Shown one piece after another: positions 23,484-33,775 of a stretch of DNA of 64,000 nt (positions are counted from its first letter, which is position 1; each line of letters opens with the position of its first letter). The translations under genes were made by a program, and so were the position numbers. The notes below the pieces were generated by a model. The model did no database searches and was not told where the DNA came from. It was given only the letters and a program-made list of their open reading frames with translations. The DNA is from Antedon bifida. Taxonomy: Eukaryota > Echinodermata > Crinoidea > Comatulida > Antedonidae. Location of the stretch: positions 3,350,501 through 3,414,500 of the forward strand of contig OY727094.1 of NCBI GenBank assembly GCA_963402885.1, given 5' to 3'.

Positions 23484-24371
23484 TTACTCATAGATCTTTG
23501 ATTTTCTTCCACAAATTTCATAAAATGAGTTTCGAAAAGTAGGTAAATTATACCAATATATTAGAGGATTAGTCAAAGAATTGATAAAAACCAGACTTCC
23601 AGAAAAGAAATTCATGTAAACAAGTAATATACGGAGGTAACATGCTAAACCTGGTATAAAAACAAGACAACTTGTTACAAGATACGGCAACCAGAGGAGA
23701 CAATACAGTATTGTTATTGTTAAACAGGTTTTTAGTAATTTTCTGGACTTCTTTGCGTTTGAAATATTCATTGAAGCGAGATAATGATCTGATTTAGAAA
23801 TACTGTGATAAATTTTAAAATAAAGACAAACAGTTATTATTAAAACCATGAGAACAATTACTGCTATTATTAACAGAGTAAAATAAAATGCATTAATGTA
23901 AAACAAGACAAACATAATAAACATTGGTCCAATCCAAATCGCAGCGCAAACGGTTATCTGACGTTTAAATGTTACGACTACTTCGTAACGTAAAGGAGCG
24001 TATACTAACGCAATGTAACGATCTACAGCAACGCAATTTACGTTAAGCATTGACGTAAAAATGGTCGACATCAAAAACCAATAAATAACATTATTTGTAC
24101 TCGGTCGAAATATACATAAAATAACATACACACAATATCCAAGTCCGTTTGCACAATCTGAAAATGCCAAAGATACGATGAAAACATTCTGTTTCTTTCG
24201 GAGTTTCTTAGATCTAAGAATTACAAATATTGCAACACCATTTAAAAGCACAATCAAAATACAAATTACTGAAACCACTGGTATGATAGCTGTAAGTACG
24301 TATTCATAGAACATTTCAGTATACTCAATATAAATTGATTCACAAGATGAATTAATAGTGGAGATATTCAT
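23484..24371 (-). CDS. Class A orphan GPCR 4 (type B, unit I), intronless
   Basis: 295 aa, MNISTINSSC start with glycosylation motifs, seven membrane segments. Landmarks: LNG 43-45, LAFSDC (one residue off the cluster norm FADC; D72), VDRYIALVYAPLRY (DRY 117-119), SKSDHYLASMNISNAKKSRKLLK loop, LWLPYL, NPLIYWYNLPTFRNSF. By eye it differs at about 16 positions from its unit II copy at 28042, so the two are roughly 95% identical. Frame intact. Ligand unknown. Confidence 0.87.
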   Translation of the reverse strand: MNISTINSSCESIYIEYTEMFYEYVLTAIIPVVSVICILIVLLNGVAIFVILRSKKLRKKQNVFIVSLAFSDCANGLGYCVYVILCIFRPSTNNVIYWFLMSTIFTSMLNVNCVAVDRYIALVYAPLRYEVVVTFKRQITVCAAIWIGPMFIMFVLFYINAFYFTLLIIAVIVLMVLIITVCLYFKIYHSISKSDHYLASMNISNAKKSRKLLKTCLTITILYCLLWLPYLVTSCLVFIPGLACYLRILLVYMNFFSGSLVFINSLTNPLIYWYNLPTFRNSFYEICGRKSKIYE

Positions 24372-24750
24372 TGTAAAACTTGCAGTTGTTAAAATGTCAT
24401 TGAAGTATAGAGATATTATTGTTATTTCCTAGAACCTTCAGAAGTACACCGTGAGAATTGTCTACGTCATCAGTTACAGCATACAGTGATAAAGTACAAA
24501 TATCAAAAATCTTCTGTATTGGGTTTAACAAGCAATATTTTGAGATTATCCATACTTCGTTTAGCATCAAATGTTTCTGTTAAAACACAATATTTAAAAA
24601 TTAGTTTCTCAGCAAATAGGTTTCCATAAGAATGTAAATAAGAAATGTTATCGATATCCTTGTACCTCGTGAAGTTTTCTTCACGTATGTCATCAGAAAA
24701 AAAAACGTAATTTACGTCTAAAACAGGATAGATTTAGTTGCAGAGATTGA

Positions 24751-24903
24751 AAGGTTATCGCAAATAGCTTGATTTCGGGAGGAACGTCATTGCACAATAC
24801 GTGGTGGGAAGGGATTGGGAGCAAACGTCACGATGCGTACGTGACGTTTGCTCCTAAACCTTTCCCACTATGCGCCACGCACTCGCTATTTGTGATCAAC
24901 CTT
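24751..24903. repeat. Foldback element, unit I copy
   Basis: Near-perfect inverted arms: AAGGTTATCGCAAATAGC and GGGAGCAAACGTCACG on the left answer CGTGACGTTTGCTCC and GCTATTTGTGATCAACCTT on the right, around a short GTACG-type centre. It is shared by all three units (34893, 38777), so it was there before the triplication. Confidence 0.8.
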
Positions 24904-25397
24904 ATATAGACTCACCCAACACCCAATTCTTCGTCAAGATAATTTAGTTATAAGAGAGAGAACAGGGCCATCTTTAGACAATTCCCGATGTTGTGTTCAG
25001 ATGTAGAATTTAAGCTTTTTTTACTCCTTCGTCTATATACTTTCAATACAAGCTACGGTTTCAATGACATCATACGGCACAAGCAGAGTTGCAACAAACA
25101 TTATGCGAATACGTACATTTTACTGTAATAGTGTACATGTAATAATTGGTTTGAAGTGCATTGGTACCTATCCACCAAGATTCAATGTTATTAAAAACTT
25201 CTTTGTCAATCATGGTTAATGTTATTATTAAGTCTTCGGTATTGTTATTAATGTTCTTGAGTGTTTGATTGAGTGTCAGGATTTGACGAAATAAATCGTA
25301 AATCAATTTTTGGCCCTTTTATAGAAGTTGAATCCTTTCTAAGGTTTGAATTGTTGTGACGACTAGTATGCCTTACTGTCATTGTTTATAGAATGTT

Positions 25398-26266
25398 TTA
25401 TATGTTTGTGTTTTTGGGGAAATTATTTAAAGCTACCGTGGATGGCTTTTTGTTTTTTCCACAAATTTCATAAACTGCTTCTCGAAAATTTGGTAAATTA
25501 AACCAGTAGATAACTGGATTTATCACTGTGTTTAAAAACGCTAAATTACAAGAATAGAAATATAGATTTACATATAACGAGTCCATAGAGCATATTATTT
25601 GCGGAAATGCAGTTAAGAAACTCAGGCATAAAAACGGCAGCCATGAGAAGAAGTAAACCAATGTTATAATCAAACATGTAGTTAGTAATTTCTTTGATCG
25701 CTTTAAAATGAAAACATTCATCGATAAAATATAATGATCAAATTTGCGAATACTTCGGTAAATGAGAAAATAAAGATTGATAGTAATGAATTGTAGCGTA
25801 AAACAGAGTAATGCCAAGGCTATATTAAAATATCGCGTGGTGTGAAGTAACATAGTAACGATTAAAACCGGCACAAGCCAAATTAAAGCGCCGATGATCA
25901 GTTGACGTTTTGTGGTGACGATCACGGTGTAACGCAATGGAGCGAAAACCAACGCGATGTAACGGTCCACGCAACACTCAGTAACGAAGTAAGCATCAGT
26001 GAAGGTTGCATTAAAGACAAAACGGTATTTGAATATACCGTTATTATACACGTAAAATAAATCACTCCATTTGTGCAATCTGCCAAGGCTAATGATACGA
26101 TGTAAAAATTATGTTTTTTTCGAAGCACCTTCGTTTTCAGAATAACAAAGATTATTAAACCATTGAAAGTGAGATTTAAACAACAAAGTACAGTTACAAA
26201 AATAAATCCTGTCGCAATGGTTTGTTGGAAGTTAGTAATGTAATCACAAGTTGAATTTAAAGACAT
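25398..26266 (-). pseudogene. Class A GPCR, type C, unit I copy: frameshifted
   Basis: The copy is almost identical to the intact gene at 39421-40299. It starts MSLNSTCDY at 26266 and keeps all seven membrane segments, but near 25975 it lacks ten bases present in the intact copy. The missing stretch lies between two CGCAACA repeats, so slippage is the probable cause. This shifts the frame inside TM3, just before the DRY motif, splitting the gene into an N-terminal part of about 115 codons and a C-terminal part read from another frame. I see no other major lesion. Recent inactivation is likely. Confidence 0.85.
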
Positions 26267-26508
26267 TTTAATTCTTTGAAGCAGTCTAAAGTTGTACAGA
26301 ATCAGAATGTTGTCGGTCCGTCGTGTGTACGCAAGTTTCCCATTCAGACTACACACCGTGTCAGCACGATGACATCATCACAAGACCGCTTCATTTGATG
26401 ATAATGGCAAGATATTTGAAGTCGATCAATTGGTCATCACACGTAATTCTGCATGATCTATATTTAAAATGAAATTACGTCATTACGTTACGAGACCCGG
26501 ATGGATTA

Positions 26509-26709
26509 TCAAATTGTCGCAAATTTCTTTCGCAGTTTCTTAGATCTAAGAATTACAAATATTGCAACACCATTTAAAAGCACAATCAAAATACAAATTA
26601 CTGAAACCACTGGTATGATAGCTGTAAGTGCGTATTCATAAAACATTTTCTTATATTCAATAAGGTATCTTATAGGCCTACAAGATGAATTATTGGTGGA
26701 GATATTCAT
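26509..26709 (-). pseudogene. Truncated N-terminal fragment of receptor type A at the unit I/II junction
   Basis: It reads MNISTNNSSC through TM1 to LRSKKLRKK, identical in kind to receptor 3, and then runs after codon 62 into FATI and a stop encoded by the joined sequence. The receptor part starts at 26524 and the foreign part (end of unit I) lies below 26521. It is a by-product of the duplication breakpoint. Its start and 5' flank are kept, so a 66-residue one-helix peptide could in principle be made. Confidence 0.85.
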
Positions 26710-27821
26710 TGTTTAACTTGTAGTGATGAATGGCGACACTCACTTGTAAAACTATCGTTGAAGATACGATATTGAGTCTTTCGTAGAACCTTGAAAAGAA
26801 TTGCACAAAATTGTCCTTAGCTTCAAAAGTTATAACACAGAAATAAAGGTATTAATAATTTCCAAAATCCTCTGTATATATAACATCACATAAAGTGCAA
26901 TAAATATTTTATTTTGAGGCAGAAACAAGAACTTTGTCTGTTTAATTTTTATACATAAAATGATCCTGCCTATGCAGCACCTATTTCTTTCCTAACATCA
27001 CATAAGCCTAATACACACAATCTCTGAATCCAACAAAATATAAAATAGATTATTCTTACGAACTTCGTTTAGCATCAAGGGTATAGTAGGCATAGGCGCA
27101 TGATCAGTATAGTAAAGTTTTCACAATAAAAATGTTAATGATAATACATGTTAGGCGGTTCTGCAATGACTGATGTACTCTGGAAAAAGACTCGCCCAAC
27201 AGGAACAACACTTTGTCAAGCCTAGACAGGACGACCATCAATATGAGACAATTTAGATTTAGTTTAAACTTGATTTACTCCGCGTATGAAATATACTTTC
27301 AATTTATTGCACGGTTTCAACGACATCAGGTGAAATGTTGCAACAAACACAAATGCGAACAAAGTACATTTTACTCAGTTTTATACTTTTTCAAACCTCT
27401 TTAATTAATCGATTAAAATCATGTGGTAATTAACAGTTTATCGACTAATCATAAATGTTGTTTTAGTAAAACCTTGGTTGTCACACTTGACGTTATTACC
27501 TTCGTTGTTGTTATTAATTTTCTCTGACATTGATGTTATTTTTATTTACATGCTAATTTTTTGACGAGGTCTTATTATGCCTACATCAATTTTGCAGAAA
27601 TTGGCCTTTTGAAAAATACTTATCTCACCTTCGAGGCCGTTTAGTTTCAAACCGCATCTCTGTTAGTTAACAAAATTTAAAACGTTTTATAATAGTCATA
27701 AAAACAATAATTCAAGATATACTTACATTTTATATAGGCCTATTTGAAAATACAGAAACTCAAGTATGTTTTTTAAAGATATGAGCCTTTAATCTGTGCA
27801 TGTAGGCCTACGGTAAACTGA

Positions 27822-27925
27822 TTATACCAGTATATTATACAATAATTTTAAAAAGATATACATCTAGAAAAGACAAATAAATGTACATAATAGTTTATCA
27901 ATTGAACATAACTAAATGTGAAAGG
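27822..27925 (-). pseudogene. Relic of a GPCR TM7 end (unit II)
   Basis: Copy of the relic at 23247, more damaged: the stretch corresponding to the TM7 segment is interrupted by a short deletion. Recognised through its position in the duplicated unit. Confidence 0.45.
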
Positions 27926-28041
27926 TTTATTGTGGACGTTACCAAAGCATATTAAAATATCGAGTTATCTGTATCTTAAAGTATTACAAATAGTGCGCCC
28001 TCTATCGCTTTGTCCATTTTGCCAAAGATCTTGGAAACTTT

Positions 28042-28929
28042 TTACTCATAGATCTTTGATTTTCTTCCACAAATTTCATAAAATGAGTTTCGGAAATTAG
28101 GTAAATTATACCAATATATTAGAGGATTAGTCAAAGAATTGATAAAAACCAGACTTCCAGAAAAGAAATTCATGTAAACAAGTGATCTCCCGAGGTAACA
28201 TGCTAACCCTGGTATAAAAACAAGACAACTTGTTACAAGATACGGCAACCAGAGAAGACAATACAGTATTGTTATTGTTAAACAGGTTTTTAGTAATTTT
28301 CTGGATTTCTTTGCGTTTGAAATATTCATTGAAGCGAGATAATTATCTGATTTGGAAATACATTTATAAATTTTAAAATAAAGACAAACAGTTATTATTA
28401 AAACCATGAGAACAATTACTGCTATTATTAACAGAGTAAAATAAAATGCAGTAATGTAAAACAAGACAAACATAATAAACATTGGTCCAATCCAAATCGC
28501 AGCGCAAACGGTTATCTGACGTTTAAATGTTACGACTACTTCGTAACGTAAAGGAGCGTATACTAACGCAATGTAACGATCTACAGCAACGCAATTTACG
28601 TTAAGCATTGACGTAAAAATGATCGACATCAAAAACCAATAAATAACATTATTTGTACTCGGATGAAATATATATAAAATAACATACATACAATATCCAA
28701 GTCCGTTTGCACAATCTGCAAATGCCAAAGATACGATGAAAACATTGTGTTTCTTTCGCAGTTTCTTAGATCTAAGAATTACAAATATTGCAACACCATT
28801 TAAAAGCACAATCAAAATACCAATTACTGAAACCACTGGTATGATAGCTGTAAGTACGTATTCATAGAACATTTCAGTATACTCAATATAAATTGATACA
28901 CAAGATGAATTAATAGTGGAGATATTCAT
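28042..28929 (-). CDS. Class A orphan GPCR 5 (type B, unit II), intronless
   Basis: 295 aa, MNISTINSSC start. Landmarks are LNG 43-45, LAFADC (D72), DRY 117-119 in VDRYIALVYAPLRY, LWLPYL and NPLIYWYNLPNFRNSF. Sister copy of receptor 4, with changes scattered over the extracellular start, the TM2-TM3 region (YIFHPSTN) and the third extracellular loop (CYLGRSLVYMN). The frame is intact although a LINE has landed about 315 bases upstream of its start codon, in the region where its promoter would be expected. Confidence 0.87.
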   Translation of the reverse strand: MNISTINSSCVSIYIEYTEMFYEYVLTAIIPVVSVIGILIVLLNGVAIFVILRSKKLRKKHNVFIVSLAFADCANGLGYCMYVILYIFHPSTNNVIYWFLMSIIFTSMLNVNCVAVDRYIALVYAPLRYEVVVTFKRQITVCAAIWIGPMFIMFVLFYITAFYFTLLIIAVIVLMVLIITVCLYFKIYKCISKSDNYLASMNISNAKKSRKLLKTCLTITILYCLLWLPYLVTSCLVFIPGLACYLGRSLVYMNFFSGSLVFINSLTNPLIYWYNLPNFRNSFYEICGRKSKIYE

Positions 28930-29504
28930 TGTAAAACTTGCAGTGGTTAAAATGTCATTGAAGTATAGAGATATGATTGTTATTTCCTAGAACCTTCAGA
29001 AGTGCACCGTGAGAATTGTCTACGTCATCAGTTACAGCATACAGTGATAAAGTACAAATATCAAAAATCTTCTGTATTGGGTTTAACAAGCAATATTTTG
29101 AGATTATCCATACTTCGTTTAGCATCAAATGTTTCTGTTAAAACACAATATTTAAAAATTAGTTTCTCAGCAAATAGGTTTCCATAAGAATGTAAATAAG
29201 AAATGTTATCGATATCCTTGTACCTCGTGAAGTTTTCTTCAAAAGACATTTATTTTCCTCCATAGCAATACAGTACAAAATAATAAACAAAAATGGTAAG
29301 GAATATAAAAAATGAAATAGATGTTTGTTGGATAAAACAACAGAAAAGTGAATTTAAGAAAATTGGCTATGGAGGAAGGCATAATCCCGAGAAGATGAGG
29401 AAATCTTGTGCTGGGTATGCCTATGCAAATAAAATGGATAATTGAATAAGAGTGGAAATAAAGAGAAACAAACAAGACAAAAAAACGCACAGAAAAGGAA
29501 AAAT

Positions 29505-29585
29505 AAAAAATAAATAAATAAATTAATTAATTTAAAAAAAATAAATAAAATAAATAAATAAATAAATAAATAAATTGATAAAAAA
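29505..29585. repeat. (AAAT)n-type microsatellite in the LINE 3' region
   Basis: AAATAAATAAATAAATAA runs with a few interruptions. On the LINE's coding strand it is (TTTA)n and lies about 100 bases past the ORF2 stop; the unique-looking 3' part continues beyond it to 29243. Confidence 0.8.
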
Positions 29586-29686
29586 TAGATCAATCAAATT
29601 GTAGAATCAGAAAATAAAACTCAAAAACCACAGTAGATCAATGTTCAGCAGCATAAATCAAATTGCGACATTCGATTGTTGTCTTT

Positions 29687-32600
29687 TTAATACTTTAACA
29701 TTAGGTGTTGTTTTAATTTTTTGGAAAATAAAGAAATTGAAACAGCATTTGTAATTGGGGGTGGTAAACTGTTCATCATTGATGGACCGGAGTATCTAAT
29801 ACTGTTTTGAAAATAATTGGTGTTGTGGATAGGTATGTGTATATTAGTTCTAGAACGTGTAGGGTAATTGTGAATAGAAAAATTCGGAATAAACATTTTG
29901 TTTAAATGATTTGGAGAAGTGGAATGCAGGGCGGAGAATACAAATTTGCCTTGTTGCATTATGTTTATATCAATGAGTTTGAGGAGATTAAGTTTGGAAA
30001 ATAAATGGGAAGAATGGGACCGCGGTGGAGCGCCAGATATAATCCTGATAGCCTTCTTTTGTATAATTTGCAGTTTACTGAGGTTGGATACGTAAGTATT
30101 GGCCCAGACAATGTTACAGTAGCTCAAATAGGGAAGAATGAGGGAGCAGTAAAGGGTTCGAAGAATATTAAGGGGTACAAATGAGGATAACCTAGAAATG
30201 ATACCAACGCTTTTGGAAGTTTTATTCTCTACTTCTTTAATATGATTTTTCCATGTTAGATTGCTGTCCATAACTACACCTAAAAACTTAGCTGATTGAA
30301 CACAAGGTATATCATGGTTGTCAATGGTAATTCTGTTGGCTGATAAGTCAATAGATTTTAATAGTTGTGGGGTCCCAAAGAGGATGAAGCTACATTTTTT
30401 ATGATTAAGAGAAAGTTTATTAGCTGCAAAATATTGGGACAAATTTATCAAATTGGAGTTGACTGTATTGAATAAGGATTGGACATTTTTGTTAGAATAA
30501 AGAACAGTAGTGTCGTCAGCATAAAGGAAAAAATTAAGGAGCTTTGAAGAGAAGTGAATATCATTGATGTATAGAATAAATAAGAGGGGGCCAAGTAGAG
30601 ATCCTTGAGGGACGCCGCATGTGATAGGACTAAAAGTGGATATGGAGTGAGAGTATTTGGTACATTGGGCACGATTGGAGAGGTAACTATTTAAGAGATT
30701 AATTGCAGATCCACGGATTCCATAGTGAGATAATTTGTGTAGAAGAATACTGTGGTCAATAGTATCAAAAGCCTTGGAAAGGTCTATGAAAATGCCGATT
30801 GCAAGATGGCGGTTTTCGAAAGCGTCTATAATTTTATTTGTCAGGTCGATGAGAGCCATTGACGTGTTGTGTCCCTTTCTGAAACCGTATTGTCTGTTGA
30901 AAAGTATGTTGAATTTGGTAATAAATGAAAATATTCGGTCATAAATTACTCTTTCCAGGGCTTTTGAAAAAATGGATAGAATGGAGATGGGTCGATAATT
31001 AGAAAGATCAGATTTTGGACCAGATTTGTAAATAGGGGTAACGCGCGCTAGCCTCATCCTCTCTGGGAACACACCGCTGGATAAAGCAAGATTAAAAATA
31101 TGACACAGGGGAAGGGAAATCAGGTCAGCAATGTATTTAATGGCCTTGGTATGAAAGTCATCAATACCTGGAGATTTATTATTTTCAAAAGAAGTTATTA
31201 TTTTGACTATTTCAGACTCATCAACTGGGTTAAGAAATATTGAATTTGGATTTGGATTCGGTAAGAATTCTTTGAATGATTTGGTAACACGGGGAATTTG
31301 GTTTGCAAGGGTGGGGCCAATTTCGACAAAGTATTTATTAAAGGCATTAGAAATTTTCTCCTGATCTTCGGTCAATTCGCCATCGCAGTTAAAGCGAGTA
31401 TTGGATTGTTGTTTGCTGTTGTTTTTGTTAATCAGAGAATTAATTGTCTTCCAAGTTGCCTTGATATCATTTTTATGTTTGTGAAATATATTTTGGAAGT
31501 AATTAGCTTTAGAAATTTTGATTACAGAATTCAATTTATTGCGGTATAGTTTATAAGCTTTTTCATTTATGGGAGTCGGACGGTGAAGAAATTTGGCATA
31601 TAATTTCTGCTTATATTTTATAGATTTGAGCAAGCCGTCAGACATCCATGATTTTATTTTTTTGTCTTTTTTAGTGTTGTATTGGAGGGGGAAGTTTTTG
31701 TCGTAAAGGGACTTTAGTGTGTTTTCAAAGTAATTGTATGCTATATCGGGGTCCTGGTTATAAAATACATTGGTCCACTGTTGAGAAGCCACTTCTTGAC
31801 GGAAGTGTTCTAATGTAGAGGGGTTAATTCTCCTAAAAGCCGATTTATCTTCCCTGTTTGAGCTAGTAGTAACATTGGACAAAAATGAAATATTAAACAC
31901 TGGGAGATGGTCAGAGATGTCACTGTAAAATAGTCCACTCATGTTTGGAAAGTCAATTTGATTGCTTATGATATTGTCTAACAGGGTAGCTGTAGTTTTG
32001 GTAATACGAGATGGTCTGTGAATGCGGGGAAGGTAGTGATTGCTAAATAAGGAATTAACAAAGTATTGGGCATCGTTGTCTGATTCATATTTGAGGATAT
32101 CAATATTGAAGTCTCCGAGAATGTACACAATTTTGTTTTCTCTTGATAGTTTTGATAAGACAGATTCAAGTTCGTTCGTAAATTGAAGAGGGTCAAGGGA
32201 TGGTGATCTATATACTGTACCAATGACAATGTTTTTAGAGTTAGGTCTATTAATCTCAATAAAAATGGATTCGCAAATAGAGGGATGGAGATGAAGATCA
32301 TGTCTTGTAGCAAATTGAAGACCATCACGAATATACATGGCAACCCCACCGCCGTCTTTATGAGTTCGGTGATTGGAGACAAAGTGGTAGTTAGGGAGTT
32401 GAACCAAGGGATTATCGTACTTAAGCCATGTTTCGCTTACGCCAATTACATCGAATGGTAAATCTAGTAATGTTAAAAGCTGTTTCATGTCGTCAAAATG
32501 TTTTAAAATGCTCCTTGAATTAAAATGGATAGTAGAGAAACATTCACTTGTGGTATTAACAGAAAATTCATTAGGATCGTAATATTGGGAGGTGCTCATG

Positions 32601-32791
32601 TTGCTATTTGAAAAAAATTGTGAATCAGGGTCAATATTGGAGGTAAAGTTATCTGGGTTGATTGAAGATGGAGAAAACAATAAACTTGATAATCGGTCGG
32701 AATTTGATGTGTTGCAATCTGATCTACAGTGGTTATGAGACATGATAGTACAATGCAAAAAACAAAAGTATAACAATAAAAAACAATTCAA
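29687..32791 (-). CDS. LINE ORF2 protein: apurinic-type endonuclease + reverse transcriptase
   Basis: 1,034 aa, or 1,018 from the second Met (MSHNHC), which may be the real start. Endonuclease/exonuclease/phosphatase-type domain at about 84-302 with SETW (E120), GDFN (D227) and SDHLP (H295). Reverse transcriptase at about 520-800: NYRPIS (598), FIDLSKAFDTIDH (D670), GVPQGSLLGPLLF (726) and YADDT (757-761). The C-terminal part (LSLNHKKCSFILFG, then YCNIVWANTY and PTRSR) is that of the CR1/L2/Jockey group. Endonuclease nicks the target and the RT copies the RNA in place. No RNase H domain is seen and all the catalytic residues listed are present, so the protein looks functional. Confidence 0.92.
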   Translation of the reverse strand: MNCFLLLYFCFLHCTIMSHNHCRSDCNTSNSDRLSSLLFSPSSINPDNFTSNIDPDSQFFSNSNMSTSQYYDPNEFSVNTTSECFSTIHFNSRSILKHFDDMKQLLTLLDLPFDVIGVSETWLKYDNPLVQLPNYHFVSNHRTHKDGGGVAMYIRDGLQFATRHDLHLHPSICESIFIEINRPNSKNIVIGTVYRSPSLDPLQFTNELESVLSKLSRENKIVYILGDFNIDILKYESDNDAQYFVNSLFSNHYLPRIHRPSRITKTTATLLDNIISNQIDFPNMSGLFYSDISDHLPVFNISFLSNVTTSSNREDKSAFRRINPSTLEHFRQEVASQQWTNVFYNQDPDIAYNYFENTLKSLYDKNFPLQYNTKKDKKIKSWMSDGLLKSIKYKQKLYAKFLHRPTPINEKAYKLYRNKLNSVIKISKANYFQNIFHKHKNDIKATWKTINSLINKNNSKQQSNTRFNCDGELTEDQEKISNAFNKYFVEIGPTLANQIPRVTKSFKEFLPNPNPNSIFLNPVDESEIVKIITSFENNKSPGIDDFHTKAIKYIADLISLPLCHIFNLALSSGVFPERMRLARVTPIYKSGPKSDLSNYRPISILSIFSKALERVIYDRIFSFITKFNILFNRQYGFRKGHNTSMALIDLTNKIIDAFENRHLAIGIFIDLSKAFDTIDHSILLHKLSHYGIRGSAINLLNSYLSNRAQCTKYSHSISTFSPITCGVPQGSLLGPLLFILYINDIHFSSKLLNFFLYADDTTVLYSNKNVQSLFNTVNSNLINLSQYFAANKLSLNHKKCSFILFGTPQLLKSIDLSANRITIDNHDIPCVQSAKFLGVVMDSNLTWKNHIKEVENKTSKSVGIISRLSSFVPLNILRTLYCSLILPYLSYCNIVWANTYVSNLSKLQIIQKKAIRIISGAPPRSHSSHLFSKLNLLKLIDINIMQQGKFVFSALHSTSPNHLNKMFIPNFSIHNYPTRSRTNIHIPIHNTNYFQNSIRYSGPSMMNSLPPPITNAVSISLFSKKLKQHLMLKY

Positions 32792-33775
32792 ATTGAAAAA
32801 TAAAAATTGATGTCAAGAAAAAATAATTCAAATAAGAAAAATAAATTCCTTCGGGTCTTAAGGACCGGGGTGTGCTAATGGATATAGCTCAAGACATAAG
32901 GATCGGAAAATAGGAATACATGATATTTGGAAACGTTGTTAAAAGGATTAAAGGAATTAAAATAATAATATGGTAAATAAAAATACAACTTCATAACATA
33001 ATAATGATGATATCAATAACGCCAATATAACATTAGTATCAGTGATGTTAATATCAGAGATATTGATATTTGGCCCATCAATAAAATAATAGTATCAATA
33101 AAATAGGTAATAGTAATAGTTAAGATAATAATAATGTTAATATTATGTATTATAGAACATAAACATCAGTAATAACATTAGGGATAAGATCAATAATAGA
33201 AATAATAATATAAACAATACAAACATAACATAATCAAAGTCAATAATGTCAATGAAAATATCAGTTACGTCAATCAATGAAAATATCAGTAACGTCAGTC
33301 AAAGAAAATATCAGTAACGTCAGTATCAGTGGTAATATTTGGCCCATTAAAAAAAAATGATATAAATAAAACAACAATAACACTAATAAACATATAATAA
33401 TGGTACTTATGATAACGCCAAAAACTGCCGCTAACATTAAGTCATTGACAACCTTTTTTTGACAATAGGCCTGTGTATAGGACTACGATAAATAATAATA
33501 CAAGTAATAGGCATAAAAAATAAGGGTAAAGTTTGAGTACAAAAAAAAAAATGAAGAATGAAAGTAAAAATTGCAAAAATGATAAAGGATCGATTAGCAA
33601 TGTTTATAATGAAAGTTAATTAAGGTTCAACAAAGTTTCAGAGTGTCCTGCAAAATAAGAAGTCAACGTTTGAAAGTCATTATGGAGTGATAGTTAACTT
33701 TGTTCAATAGGCAAGTTAGTGGATGTAATAAAGAGTACTTAGCTGTCGGTGCTCAAAATTAATAGAGTACTACGT
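32792..33775. other. Unusually long spacer between LINE ORF1 and ORF2
   Basis: About 985 bases of very AT-rich sequence with ATAATA-type strings and, near 33255-33325, three copies of a short GAAAATATCAGT(T/A)ACGTCA unit. No coding frame of note. In most two-ORF LINEs the ORFs overlap or are separated by a short gap, so this may be a decayed insertion or an untranslated region peculiar to this family. Confidence 0.6.

Larger units (their letters stand above)
21990..26520. repeat. Tandem segmental duplication, unit I
   Basis: About 4.5 kb, matched along its length by units II and III. In plus-strand order it holds the 5' part of receptor 3, a TM7 relic (23247), the type-B receptor (23484), a foldback element (24751) and a disabled type-C receptor (25398). 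It ends in CAAATTGTCGC, followed by three As and the start of unit II in receptor sequence. Confidence 0.85.

Noticed and set aside
25922-26356. A short receptor protein of 144 codons at 26356
   Set aside because: It is the N-terminal part of the frameshifted type-C copy; comparison with 39421 shows a ten-base loss.
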